Below the pieces are notes generated by a model. That model saw only the letters and a list, made by a program, of their open reading frames with translations, was not told the DNA's origin and did no database searches. Made by a program: the position numbers and the translations under genes. This document shows, piece after piece, positions 47,253 through 56,692 of a DNA stretch of 64,000 bases. Source of the stretch: Streptococcus cristatus AS 1.3089 (GTDB lineage Bacteria > Bacillota > Bacilli > Lactobacillales > Streptococcaceae); contig NC_021175.1 in the NCBI RefSeq assembly GCF_000385925.1, forward strand, positions 317,501-381,500. The letters are read 5' to 3'. Every line of letters begins with the position of its first letter. Positions within the stretch are counted from its first letter, which is position 1.

Positions 47253-50165
47253 GTCGCTCCCTTCACGGGAGCGTGGATTGAAATTATACGTGTGTTTGAT
47301 AATAGCTGTCTCAGGGACGTCGCTCCCTTCACGGGAGCGTGGATTGAAATCCCAAACCCATAAATGAGTTACAGCATGGCGAAGTCGCTCCCTTCACGGG
47401 AGCGTGGATTGAAATGGAAGTTACTGGTGAAAATTATTATATGTGAGCAAGTCGCTCCCTTCACGGGAGCGTGGATTGAAATATTTTAGGGTGGAAGGTC
47501 TTCCAACGTTCAGCCATGTCGCTCCCTTCACGGGAGCGTGGATTGAAATAAACCAAGTTATCACCGTGACAAGAATGTATGAGTCGCTCCCTTCACGGGA
47601 GCGTGGATTGAAATGTTCCAATGTCACTTGATGTTACTTTCCACTTGGTCGCTCCCTTCACGGGAGCGTGGATTGAAATTGATATAAGCTGATAGGGAGA
47701 AAAATTGAACTGACGTCGCTCCCTTCACGGGAGCGTGGATTGAAATCAGATAATTTTGAAAAACCCTTTATCTATTAAGGGTCGCTCCCTTCACGGGAGC
47801 GTGGATTGAAATAACAAATTTAGTGCCATCTGGCAGACCAGCTAATGTCGCTCCCTTCACGGGAGCGTGGATTGAAATAACGTTATGGTGATTTGGTTTA
47901 TTCTAAGACTAAGTCGCTCCCTTCACGGGAGCGTGGATTGAAATATCCTATCCTTATGTGATGTATGGTCACAAAATGTCGCTCCCTTCACGGGAGCGTG
48001 GATTGAAATATCAGGGATGAACTTTTTAGGAATGATAATGCACGTCGCTCCCTTCACGGGAGCGTGGATTGAAATGAAATCAATATAATTTCCTTTATAA
48101 TACGCTACAGTCGCTCCCTTCACGGGAGCGTGGATTGAAATCTGTTGTTTCGGACACATTCTCACCGCTTGAATGTCGCTCCCTTCACGGGAGCGTGGAT
48201 TGAAATTATGCTAGGTTTGAACTCATTAGGTGTTGATAAGTCGCTCCCTTCACGGGAGCGTGGATTGAAATACCATCCGCTACGAAGACCTGAACAAGCT
48301 AATAGGTCGCTCCCTTCACGGGAGCGTGGATTGAAATCTCAACAACTACCATTTTTATACGATTGATAACTGTCGCTCCCTTCACGGGAGCGTGGATTGA
48401 AATTGAGAACCTTTTTGAAAGGGTCAGCGCCAGAATGTCGCTCCCTTCACGGGAGCGTGGATTGAAATGGAAAAGCCTGGTTATTGAAAATATTTAGTTT
48501 GTCGCTCCCTTCACGGGAGCGTGGATTGAAATCAGATGAATTGAAAAAGTATGCTCTTGATCCAACGTCGCTCCCTTCACGGGAGCGTGGATTGAAATTT
48601 TGGTTGAAGCAGATAGGCTAGATTGACCGTCGTCGCTCCCTTCACGGGAGCGTGGATTGAAATCACTGGTCTAGGGTGTCTAATAGACGACTGCGAGTCG
48701 CTCCCTTCACGGGAGCGTGGATTGAAATCTAGCAGAAGAAAGCCTTATGCTTAACATCATCTTGTCGCTCCCTTCACGGGAGCGTGGATTGAAATTTATG
48801 TTGACATAAAATCTCTTGTAAACGGTAAGGTCGCTCCCTTCACGGGAGCGTGGATTGAAATAACGATGGATGTAGTGTATGTGAGCATGACTAAGGTCGC
48901 TCCCTTCACGGGAGCGTGGATTGAAATGAGTTACTGGCGAAAAAACAATTTATGCAGTAAAGTCGCTCCCTTCACGGGAGCGTGGATTGAAATATAAAAC
49001 ATAGCATATATACCACGTGAAAGAATAGGTCGCTCCCTTCACGGGGGCGTGGATTGAAATTCAATCATCTTCCAAGCAAGAAAGTTCCTTATCTTGTCGC
49101 TCCCTTCACGGGGGCGTGGATTGAAATAGAAAGCTGCATCAAGCTTATTTGATACTTTTACGTCGCTCCCTTCACGGGGGCGTGGATTGAAATTAGTTGG
49201 TGCAAAAGAAAGCCAGATGTAAAAATCGTCGCTCCCTTCACGGGGGCGTGGATTGAAATCAGTGTTTATCATAGTAGGAAGCTCATCGAACTGTCGCTCC
49301 CTTCACGGGGGCGTGGATTGAAATGTTTCAAAGAAACAACAATCACAAAACAAAATCCGTCGCTCCCTTCACGGGGGCGTGGATTGAAATACATAAACTA
49401 TTGACATTATTTTCATTTATATTGTCGCTCCCTTCACGGGGGCGTGGATTGAAATTTAAAAAGCTCTAAATCAAAATTAGTTAGATAAAGTCGCTCCCTT
49501 CACGGGGGCGTGGATTGAAATACTCCACCCTTTAAGAGCGTCATAACCAATGGTTGTCGCTCCCTTCACGGGGGCGTGGATTGAAATGAAGGAATGTTAC
49601 ACATCCAAGTGCGATTAAACCAGTCGCTCCCTTCACGGGGGCGTGGATTGAAATTCCTCAACTATACCTAAAGGCTTAATAAGTTCATGTCGCTCCCTTC
49701 ACGGGGGGCGTGGATTGAAATGTAACTTGAGAAGACTGCTCCTGCTGTTGGGGTTGTCGCTCCCCTTCACGGGGGGCGTGGATTGAAATACTGATGGTTT
49801 ATAATGAATAATAAGTAATATAGAGTCGCTCCCTTCACGGGGGCGTGGATTGAAATATTGTTTAGGTAGTTCAATGACTTCGAGATAAAAGTCGCTCCCT
49901 TCACGGGGGCGTGGATTGAAATATACATTGCCCGTTTAGCTTCATCTAAATAATACTGTCGCTCCCTTCACGGGGGCGTGGATTGAAATTGGTTGTTGAT
50001 GAAATTAAGTCCACCCAAATAGTCGCTCCCTTCACGGGGGCGTGGATTGAAATATGACCTGCATTACGGCCTTAATGATGCCTAATACGTCGCTCCCTTC
50101 ACGGGGGCGTGGATTGAAATAACACCCTCACGCTTGATAACCTCAAAATAACCAGTCGCTCCCTC
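47253..50165 (+). CRISPR. Type I-C CRISPR array, 44 full repeats plus a terminal partial
   Basis: The repeat is 32 bp: GTCGCTCCC, TTCA, CGGGAGCG as a 7-bp hairpin, then TGGATTGAAAT as the crRNA handle. Spacers are mostly 33-36 nt. I count 44 full repeats (first 47253-47284, last 50089-50120) and a decayed last one at 50155 with only GTCGCTCCCT left. Repeats 1-27 carry CGGGAGCG; repeats 28-44 (from 49029) carry CGGGGGCG. Repeats 38 (49689) and 39 (49756) have one or two extra bases in the G/C runs. The leader and cas2 are on the left, so the youngest spacers are at the left end. Confidence 0.98.
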
Positions 50166-50232
50166 CCAGAATGGAACCTACTGCGGTTAACAAAGAGCTA
50201 ACCTCTCCTTTTGGTTGGAAGGTTATTTGTCA

Positions 50233-50268
50233 GTTTTAGAGCTATGTTGTTTCGAATGGTTCCAAAAC
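50233..50268 (+). CRISPR. Solitary type II-A (Cas9-type) CRISPR repeat
   Basis: A single 36-bp sequence begins GTTTTAGAGCTATGTTG and ends GAATGGTTCCAAAAC. By my recollection it differs at one position from the Streptococcus thermophilus CRISPR3 repeat and at three from the S. pyogenes II-A repeat. No second copy, cas9 or tracrRNA is in the window. It lies 68 bp behind the last I-C remnant. Confidence 0.85.
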
Positions 50269-50298
50269 CAAGCGCCCCAGATTCAAATAAATCCGATT

Positions 50299-50325
50299 CT
50301 TAAAAAGAGGGTCGGATTTTAGTTT
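50299..50325 (+). terminator. Hairpin behind the CRISPR region
   Basis: AAATCCGA and TCGGATTT form an 8-bp stem with a purine-rich loop and a T-rich tail; likely the end of the array transcript. Confidence 0.7.
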
Positions 50326-50426
50326 TGTTTGATTTCGATTTTCTCCCTATAAATTTTTTGCAATATCTGCCTGTATTTTCCTGAGATTCTGTTATAATGG
50401 TAAAATATTTATTTAGGAGGAAGAGA

Positions 50427-51068
50427 ATGAACTATATTTTGGAAATTTTACCCAGTCTTCTAAGTGGAGCGGCAACTACCTTGCAAGTGTTTGCTTTGGT
50501 CTTGGTTTTTTCGATTCCTTTGGGAATTATGCTGGCTTTTTCGATGCAAATTCGCTTGAAGCCCCTGCAATGGCTGCTTCATATTTACATTTGGATTATG
50601 CGTGGGACGCCGCTTTTATTGCAGTTAATCTTTATTTACTATGTTTTGCCAAGTATCGGAATTCGACTGGATCGGATTCCGGCAGTGATTATTGCCTTTA
50701 CACTAAACTATGCCGCTTATTTTGCGGAGATCTTCCGCGGCGGCATTTCTTCCATTCCGACTGGACAGTATGAAGCTGCGAAGGTTTTGAAGTTTACTCC
50801 AGTTCAGACGATTCATCTAATTATTTTGCCGCAAGTCGTAAAAATTGTGCTACCAAGCGTATTTAATGAAGTCATGACTTTGGTGAAAGATACCTCTTTG
50901 GTGTATGCTTTAGGCATTTCAGACTTGATTTTGGCCAGTCGTACAGCGGCCAACCGAGATGCAAGTCTAGCACCGATGTTTGTTGCAGGCTTGATTTATT
51001 TACTCTTAATCGGTCTGGCTACGCTGGTTGCAAAACAGGTCGAAAAGAAATTTAGTTATTATAAGTAG
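50427..51068 (+). CDS. Polar amino acid ABC transporter permease
   Basis: This is a 213-residue HisM/GlnP-type permease with about five membrane segments. The EAA loop YEAAKVLKFTPVQTIHLIILPQ, which docks to the ATPase, lies near residue 120. ATG 50427 is chosen because GGAGG lies 6 bases upstream; an in-frame ATG at 50397 lies before this SD. It begins a three-gene uptake operon with the broken ATPase and the binding lipoprotein. Confidence 0.9.
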   Translation: MNYILEILPSLLSGAATTLQVFALVLVFSIPLGIMLAFSMQIRLKPLQWLLHIYIWIMRGTPLLLQLIFIYYVLPSIGIRLDRIPAVIIAFTLNYAAYFAEIFRGGISSIPTGQYEAAKVLKFTPVQTIHLIILPQVVKIVLPSVFNEVMTLVKDTSLVYALGISDLILASRTAANRDASLAPMFVAGLIYLLLIGLATLVAKQVEKKFSYYK

Positions 51069-51076
51069 GTGCTATT

Positions 51077-51705
51077 ATGTTAGAATTACGAAATATTAGT
51101 AAAAATTTGGTGATAAGCAGATTCTAAAGGATTTTAATTTAATCGTGCCTGAAAAGCAAGTATTGGCCATTGTTGGACCTTCAGGCGGAGGGAAGACGAC
51201 CCTTCTGCGTATGCTGGCAGGTTTGGAGACAATTGATTCGGGACAAGTAATTTATAATGGAGAGATTTTGGCTGTCGCAGAGCTTGAAAAGCGTAATCTT
51301 CTAGGCTTTGTCTTTCAAGATTTTCAGCTCTTTCCTCATTTGTCTGTCTTGGAAAATTTGACCTTATCACCAATACATACAATGAACATTTCCAAAGAAG
51401 AAGCTGAAGAGAAGGCGCAGGGCTTGTTGGCTCGCTTAGGCTTGTCCGAGCATGCCAATGCCTACCCTTATTCGCTGTCAGGAGGGCAAAAACAGCGGGT
51501 CGCTTAGGCTCGTGCTATGATGATTAATCCAGAAATTATCGGATATGATGAGCCGACTTCTGCCTTGGATCCTGCCTTACGCTTGGAAGTAGAAAAACTT
51601 ATCCTTCAAAATCGTGAAATGGGAATGACGCAGATTGTGGTCACACATGATTTGCAGTTTGCGGAAAACATTGCGGATTCTATTCTCAAAGTCATACCAA
51701 AATAA
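51077..51705 (+). pseudogene. Polar amino acid ABC transporter ATPase, frameshift plus nonsense
   Basis: MLELRNISK breaks at the A5 run 51101-51105, where a sixth A restores KKFGDKQILKDFNL. Walker A VGPSGGGKTT and the signature YSLSGGQKQRVA follow in one frame, but then an in-frame TAG occurs at 51505-51507 where Leu (TTG/CTG) is expected before ARAMMINPEIIGYDEPTSALDP. The end, with Walker B and the H-loop VTHDLQFA, is intact. Repaired length is 209 residues. Two independent lesions, one a substitution, argue for a real pseudogene. Permease and binding protein are intact. Confidence 0.88.
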
Positions 51706-51716
51706 GGGAGGTCCGA

Positions 51717-52565
51717 ATGAAACTAAAGAATATTCTTTTGACCTGTTTGACCCTGATCCTAACCTTTCTGCTCAGTGCTTGTAGTTCCAATGTCAGTGAT
51801 CCCAGTTTAGATAACTGGAGCAAGTACGAGGAGAAAAAACAGATTACAATCGGCTTTGATAATACCTTTGTCCCCATGGGATTTGAGCAAAAAGATGGCA
51901 CTTATGCAGGGTTTGACATTGATTTGGCCAATGCCGTTTTTAAGGAATATGGGATTGAGGTGAAGTGGCAGCCGATTGATTGGGATATGAAAGAAACAGA
52001 GTTGACCAACGGCACGATAGACCTTATTTGGAATGGCTATTCTGCGACGGATGAGCGAATGGAAAAGGTACAATTTACCATTCCTTATATGAAAAATGAG
52101 CAGGTTTTGGTCAGCAAAAAATCCTCTCATATCTCACAGACCAGTGATATGGCAGGAAAAGTATTGGGTGCCCAAACGGGATCTTCTGGCTATGTAGCTT
52201 TTGAAAGCAATCCTGAAATATTGAAAAACTTTGTCAAAAATCATACAGCGACCCAGTACCAAAGCTTCAACGAGGCTTTGATTGATTTGCAAAACGACCG
52301 GATTGATGGACTCTTGATTGACCGCGTTTATGCCAATTATTATCTGACAGAAGAAGGAATTTTAGATCAATATTCAGTCTTTTCAGTTGGATTTGAGAGC
52401 GAGGCCTTTGCGGTCGGGGCTAGACAGGCGGACCGTACTTTAGTGGAAAAAGTAAATGCTACTTTCGGGCAATTATACCAAGAGGGAGAATTCCAGAAAA
52501 TCGCTGAAAAGTGGTTTGGAGAAGATATTGCAACAGACCAAGTGAAGGCATATAAAAACAACTAG
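51717..52565 (+). CDS. Polar amino acid ABC transporter substrate-binding lipoprotein
   Basis: This 282-residue family 3 solute-binding protein has a lipoprotein signal (ILTFLLSAC; Cys 22 lipidated) and the domain start ITIGFDNTFVPMGFEQKDGTYAGFDIDLANAVFKEYG. The GFDIDL and WNGYSATDERMEKVQFTIPY blocks mark glutamine/polar amino acid binding proteins. SD GGGAGG is strong. With the ATPase broken, transport may rely on another ATPase or be lost. Confidence 0.9.
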   Translation: MKLKNILLTCLTLILTFLLSACSSNVSDPSLDNWSKYEEKKQITIGFDNTFVPMGFEQKDGTYAGFDIDLANAVFKEYGIEVKWQPIDWDMKETELTNGTIDLIWNGYSATDERMEKVQFTIPYMKNEQVLVSKKSSHISQTSDMAGKVLGAQTGSSGYVAFESNPEILKNFVKNHTATQYQSFNEALIDLQNDRIDGLLIDRVYANYYLTEEGILDQYSVFSVGFESEAFAVGARQADRTLVEKVNATFGQLYQEGEFQKIAEKWFGEDIATDQVKAYKNN

Positions 52566-52572
52566 TTTTCTG

Positions 52573-53763
52573 CTAGTTGTTTTTTCGTGTTTCTTGGTGG
52601 AAGATGTTTTGCCAGACTTCGTGGCGGCGCCAGAGGCTGGTATGGATGACATCCCCGATTTGATAGCGAATCAGCTTGGTCTTTTGGCTGACGGATGTAA
52701 TTTCTAAATTTTTGATAGGAGAAGTTTGGGCTCTCTCTAGTTGAAATTCCTCTTTGTTTAGCTGGCGACCGTCTTGGGAAATGTAGATAAAATCGGAAGA
52801 TAAGAGTGCATCCAATTGACTACCTTGGTCGACTAATTGCTCACGCATCAGGAGCTTTTGATAGACATTATCCAGAATCTCATCTTCAGGAATAGGGGCT
52901 GGCTCAATATGAATATCAATGTCGAAGACGCCAAAGTCTTCCTTGAGCATATCCTCTACCTGATCAGCGATTTCGTGACTTTCAAAGACGGAGAGGTCAG
53001 GATTCATTTCCAGTATAATATCCAGATAGATATTGCTACCATAGGTTCGGCCACGCTGGGATTTGACGCGTGTTATTTTAGGAATTTCCAGAATGGCACG
53101 CTTGTAATCATCTAAAATGTCTTGATCAAAGCCGTCTGACAGGCTGAAGGAGGATTCCATGAAAATATCATAGGCCGTTTTCAGAATGAAAAAAGTAATA
53201 ATGATGGCTGCTAGCCTATCAACGATAGGAAACTTCAGGGAGCTGGCAATAATGGCAACAGAAGTGCCCAGAGAAGTGATGGCGTCCGACAGATTGTCTT
53301 TAGCAGCCGCATCCAGAGCTTTGGATTTCACTCTTTTGGCTAGATTTTTATTGTAAAGATAAACACCAAACATGATGATGGCCGATACAATCCCGACGAT
53401 GGCTCCCACAGGATCAATCAAGGTTTCTTCCTTATTAATGATTTTTTGAGCTGTATCAATGAGGACATTGAAACCGACAAAAAACATGATGAAAGAAGTA
53501 ATTAGGCTGGCCAGATCTTCAATCTTCCAATGGCCGAAGCGGTGGTCCTTATCCGCTGGTTTTCTTGCCATGCGTAGGCCGATTAAGACTGCTAGATTGG
53601 CAACGATATCGGAGACGTTGTTGAAACCATCCGCCGTCAAACTGGAGGATGTCAGTGTCGCACCTGCAATGATTTTTGTAACGGATAGGCCAATGTAGGT
53701 GGCAATTGCTAGGAGGGCGCCTCGTTCGGCAAGTTTGAGATTGTCACTTGGATGATTGTGCAT
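52573..53763 (-). CDS. mntE: Cation diffusion facilitator, probably manganese exporter MntE
   Basis: This 396-residue CDF protein has six membrane segments and a cytoplasmic C-terminal domain. The second helix has TADGFNNVSD and the fifth AAKDNLSDA, the metal sites; the DGFNN/D pattern and about 100 extra C-terminal residues match the streptococcal manganese exporter. It protects against Mn excess using the proton gradient. Convergent with the binding protein gene. Metal specificity is inferred from motif and length. Confidence 0.82.
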   Translation of the reverse strand: MHNHPSDNLKLAERGALLAIATYIGLSVTKIIAGATLTSSSLTADGFNNVSDIVANLAVLIGLRMARKPADKDHRFGHWKIEDLASLITSFIMFFVGFNVLIDTAQKIINKEETLIDPVGAIVGIVSAIIMFGVYLYNKNLAKRVKSKALDAAAKDNLSDAITSLGTSVAIIASSLKFPIVDRLAAIIITFFILKTAYDIFMESSFSLSDGFDQDILDDYKRAILEIPKITRVKSQRGRTYGSNIYLDIILEMNPDLSVFESHEIADQVEDMLKEDFGVFDIDIHIEPAPIPEDEILDNVYQKLLMREQLVDQGSQLDALLSSDFIYISQDGRQLNKEEFQLERAQTSPIKNLEITSVSQKTKLIRYQIGDVIHTSLWRRHEVWQNIFHQETRKNN

Positions 53764-53910
53764 GGCTACTCCTTTCTAAACTACTATTATAGCTTTTTCA
53801 CACTCTAATTTCAATTGAGGACAGTTGCCTTTTCGATAACAAATTCACTCGAATTTTGATATAATGGAAGCATTGATTTTCAGTTTGATTTTACATTGAA
53901 AGGATAGAAG

Positions 53911-56199
53911 ATGAATCCCTTATTAAACGGTATGAATGACCGTCAGGCTGAGGCGGTGCAAACGACAGAAGGCCCCTTATTGATTATGGCGGGGGCTGGT
54001 TCTGGAAAGACCCGAGTTTTGACCCACCGTATTGCTTATCTGATTGATGAAAAAATGGTCAATCCTTGGAATATCTTGGCCATTACCTTTACCAATAAGG
54101 CGGCTCGTGAGATGAAAGAGCGTGCTTATGGTCTCAATCCAGCTACTCAGGACTGTCTGATTGCAACTTTTCACTCCATGTGTGTTCGTATTCTGCGTCG
54201 TGATGCGGATCATATCGGCTACAATCGTAATTTTACTATAGTGGATCCAGGAGAGCAACGAACTCTCATGAAACGCATTCTCAAACAGTTGAACTTGGAT
54301 CCGAAAAAATGGAATGAACGGACAATCTTGGGAAGTATTTCCAATGCTAAGAATGACTTGATTGATGATGTGGCTTATGCTTCCCAAGCTGGCGATATGT
54401 ACACGGAGATTGTGGCCAAGTGCTACACGGCCTATCAAAAGGAATTACGCCAGTCTGAGGCCATGGACTTTGACGATTTGATTATGCTGACCTTGCGGCT
54501 TTTTGATCAAAATCCTGATGTTCTGACCTACTACCAGCAACGTTACCAGTACATCCATGTAGACGAGTATCAGGATACCAACCATGCCCAGTACCAGCTT
54601 GTCAAGCTCTTGGCTTCCCGCTTTAAGAATATCTGCGTGGTCGGAGATGCTGACCAGTCTATCTATGGCTGGCGGGGAGCGGATATGCAGAATATCTTGG
54701 ACTTTGAAAAGGATTATCCAGAAGCTAAGGTAGTCCTGCTTGAGGAAAATTATCGCTCGACTAAGACCATTCTTCAGGCGGCTAATGAAGTCATCCGAAA
54801 CAACCGCAATCGCCGTCCGAAAAATCTCTGGACTCAAAACGAAGACGGTGAGGAAATTGTCTACTATCGGGCTAATGACGAACAGGACGAAGCTCTCTTT
54901 GTTGCCCGAACTATTGATCAGCTGAGCCGAGAAGGATACAGTCATAAGGATTTTGCAGTCCTTTATAGGACCAATGCCCAGTCACGTACGGTAGAAGAAG
55001 CCCTGCTCAAGTCCAATATTCCTTATACTATGGTCGGCGGAACCAAATTCTACAGCCGTAAGGAAATCCGTGATATTATCGCTTATCTCAACCTCATCGC
55101 CAATCCTAGCGATAATATCAGTTATGAGCGCGTGGTCAATGAGCCTAAGCGTGGTGTCGGACCGGGAACGGTAGACAAGATTCGGAATTTTGCAGCTACT
55201 CAAGAAATCTCTTTGCTGGATGCGTCAGCCAATATCATGCTTTCGCCAGTCAAGGGTAAGGCGGCTCAGGCGGTCTATGAGTTTGCCAATCTGATACTCG
55301 ACTTGCGGGATCGTTTGGATGACTATAGCGTGACTGAACTAGTCGAGCTTGTTCTGAAAAAAACAGGTTACTCAGCCGCTTTGGCAGCTCAAGCAACCTT
55401 GGAAAGCCAAGCTCGGATTGAAAATATCGAAGAATTCCTATCTGTGACCAAGAACTTTGATGAAAATCCAGACAATCCTGCTGATGAGACTGGTCTTGAT
55501 AAGCTCAGCCGTTTTCTCAATGACCTAGCCTTGATCGCAGACACAGACGACGGAGATCAGGAGAGTTCTGAAGTAACTCTGATGACCCTCCACGCAGCCA
55601 AGGGATTGGAATTTCCAGTCGTTTTTCTGGTTGGTATGGAGGAAAATGTCTTCCCTCTGAGCCGAGCATCTGAAGATGAGGATGAGCTGGAAGAGGAGCG
55701 GCGTCTGGCCTATGTCGGTATTACCCGAGCAGAGAAAATTCTCTATCTGACCAATGCCAATTCCCGCCTGCTTTATGGCCGAACTAACTACAATCAGCCG
55801 ACTCGTTTCTTGAGGGAAATCAGCTCAGACTTGCTGAACTATCAGGGGCTGGCTCAACCGGCAAATAGCTCCTTTAAGGTCAGTTACACCAATAGCGATA
55901 CTAGCAAATTCGGTCAGGGCATGAGTCTGGCTCAAGCCTTACAGGAGAGGAAGCGCCAGGCAGCTCCTAGTTCGATTTCTACAAATAGTCTGCCTTTTGG
56001 AAAGAGCAGTCAGAGCCAGCCATCTAAGCCTGAAGTTGCTTGGGCTATTGGAGATATTGTCCACCATAAGAAATGGGGCGATGGAACAGTTTTGGCAGTC
56101 TCTGGCAGCGGAAATAGTCAAGAGCTCAAGATTAATTTCCCAGAGGTCGGTCTGAAGAAAGTGCTGGCCAGCATAGCACCGATTGAGAAAAAATCATGA
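53911..56199 (+). CDS. pcrA: ATP-dependent DNA helicase PcrA (UvrD/Rep family)
   Basis: This 762-residue SF1A helicase has Walker [16 protein letters not shown] near residue 30, motif [14 protein letters not shown] near 220, [14 protein letters not shown] near 247, and motif [11 protein letters not shown] near 600. The C-terminal tail ends with the Tudor-like [11 protein letters not shown] segment that contacts RNA polymerase. It is essential in Firmicutes for repair and for removing RecA. SD AAAGGA precedes ATG 53911. Confidence 0.97.
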   Translation: MNPLLNGMNDRQAEAVQTTEGPLLIMAGAGSGKTRVLTHRIAYLIDEKMVNPWNILAITFTNKAAREMKERAYGLNPATQDCLIATFHSMCVRILRRDADHIGYNRNFTIVDPGEQRTLMKRILKQLNLDPKKWNERTILGSISNAKNDLIDDVAYASQAGDMYTEIVAKCYTAYQKELRQSEAMDFDDLIMLTLRLFDQNPDVLTYYQQRYQYIHVDEYQDTNHAQYQLVKLLASRFKNICVVGDADQSIYGWRGADMQNILDFEKDYPEAKVVLLEENYRSTKTILQAANEVIRNNRNRRPKNLWTQNEDGEEIVYYRANDEQDEALFVARTIDQLSREGYSHKDFAVLYRTNAQSRTVEEALLKSNIPYTMVGGTKFYSRKEIRDIIAYLNLIANPSDNISYERVVNEPKRGVGPGTVDKIRNFAATQEISLLDASANIMLSPVKGKAAQAVYEFANLILDLRDRLDDYSVTELVELVLKKTGYSAALAAQATLESQARIENIEEFLSVTKNFDENPDNPADETGLDKLSRFLNDLALIADTDDGDQESSEVTLMTLHAAKGLEFPVVFLVGMEENVFPLSRASEDEDELEEERRLAYVGITRAEKILYLTNANSRLLYGRTNYNQPTRFLREISSDLLNYQGLAQPANSSFKVSYTNSDTSKFGQGMSLAQALQERKRQAAPSSISTNSLPFGKSSQSQPSKPEVAWAIGDIVHHKKWGDGTVLAVSGSGNSQELKINFPEVGLKKVLASIAPIEKKS

Positions 56200-56594
56200 T
56201 GAGGCGGTCGATTGAAGCCTGGATCTATCATCCAGAGGATGGAGAAATCTTGCTCTTGAAAGTTGAGGATGAGAATGTTTCCTTTTGGCAGCCCATTACT
56301 GGAGGGATTGAGAGCGGAGAGAGTCCAGAAGAAGCTTGTCTTCGTGAAATAAAAGAAGAGACTGGCTTGCTCTTAGCTTGTTCAAGTCTGACGGGTTTTG
56401 GAGATTTTACGGTAAAGATTGATGAAAATCTGTTTATCCACAAGAATCTTTTTCTAGTTCTGACTGAACAGAAAGAAATCCAGATTTCTGATGAGCATGT
56501 AGGAGCTCAGTGGGTAGCTTTAGACAAAGTTTCGTCGCAGCTGTACTGGCCAAGCAATCAGACGACTTTTGAGATTATATCTGAGAAGCTATAA
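56196..56594 (+). CDS. Nudix hydrolase
   Basis: This 132-residue protein has the full Nudix box G-x5-E-x7-R-E-x-x-E-E-x-G ([20 protein letters not shown], then TG) near residues 38-60. It overlaps the pcrA stop (ATGA). Such enzymes cleave nucleoside diphosphates linked to other moieties; the substrate is open. An overlapping hairpin at the stop codon terminates the operon. Confidence 0.9.
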   Translation: MMRRSIEAWIYHPEDGEILLLKVEDENVSFWQPITGGIESGESPEEACLREIKEETGLLLACSSLTGFGDFTVKIDENLFIHKNLFLVLTEQKEIQISDEHVGAQWVALDKVSSQLYWPSNQTTFEIISEKL

Positions 56595-56611
56595 GATATA
56601 GCTTCTCTTTA
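56583..56611 (+). terminator. Terminator overlapping the Nudix stop codon
   Basis: GAGAAGCTATA (56583-56593) and TATAGCTTCTC (56597-56607) form an 11-bp stem with a 3-nt loop and a TTT tail. Confidence 0.9.
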
Positions 56612-56692
56612 TTTCTTTTGATAAGGAAATTCTATTAGTCAAGCGGGGCGTTTAATGGTAGACTTATCACATAACTATAGTGAGGTGACCTT

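Noticed and set aside
47132-49272. Open frames of 60-80 codons on both strands within the CRISPR region
   Set aside because: They run through the array: the repeated peptide pieces (ISIHAPVKGAT, SLPSRERGLK, NFNPRPREGSD) are only the translated repeat, with no SD.
50269-50426. tracrRNA or anti-repeat near the solitary II-A repeat
   Set aside because: I found no sequence complementary to the repeat and no tracr-like multiple hairpins; only a plain terminator hairpin is present.
56595-56692. T-box or S-box riboswitch upstream of metY
   Set aside because: Only about 100 bp are available, with no T-box core or SAM-riboswitch helices; a terminator and a short promoter region explain it.
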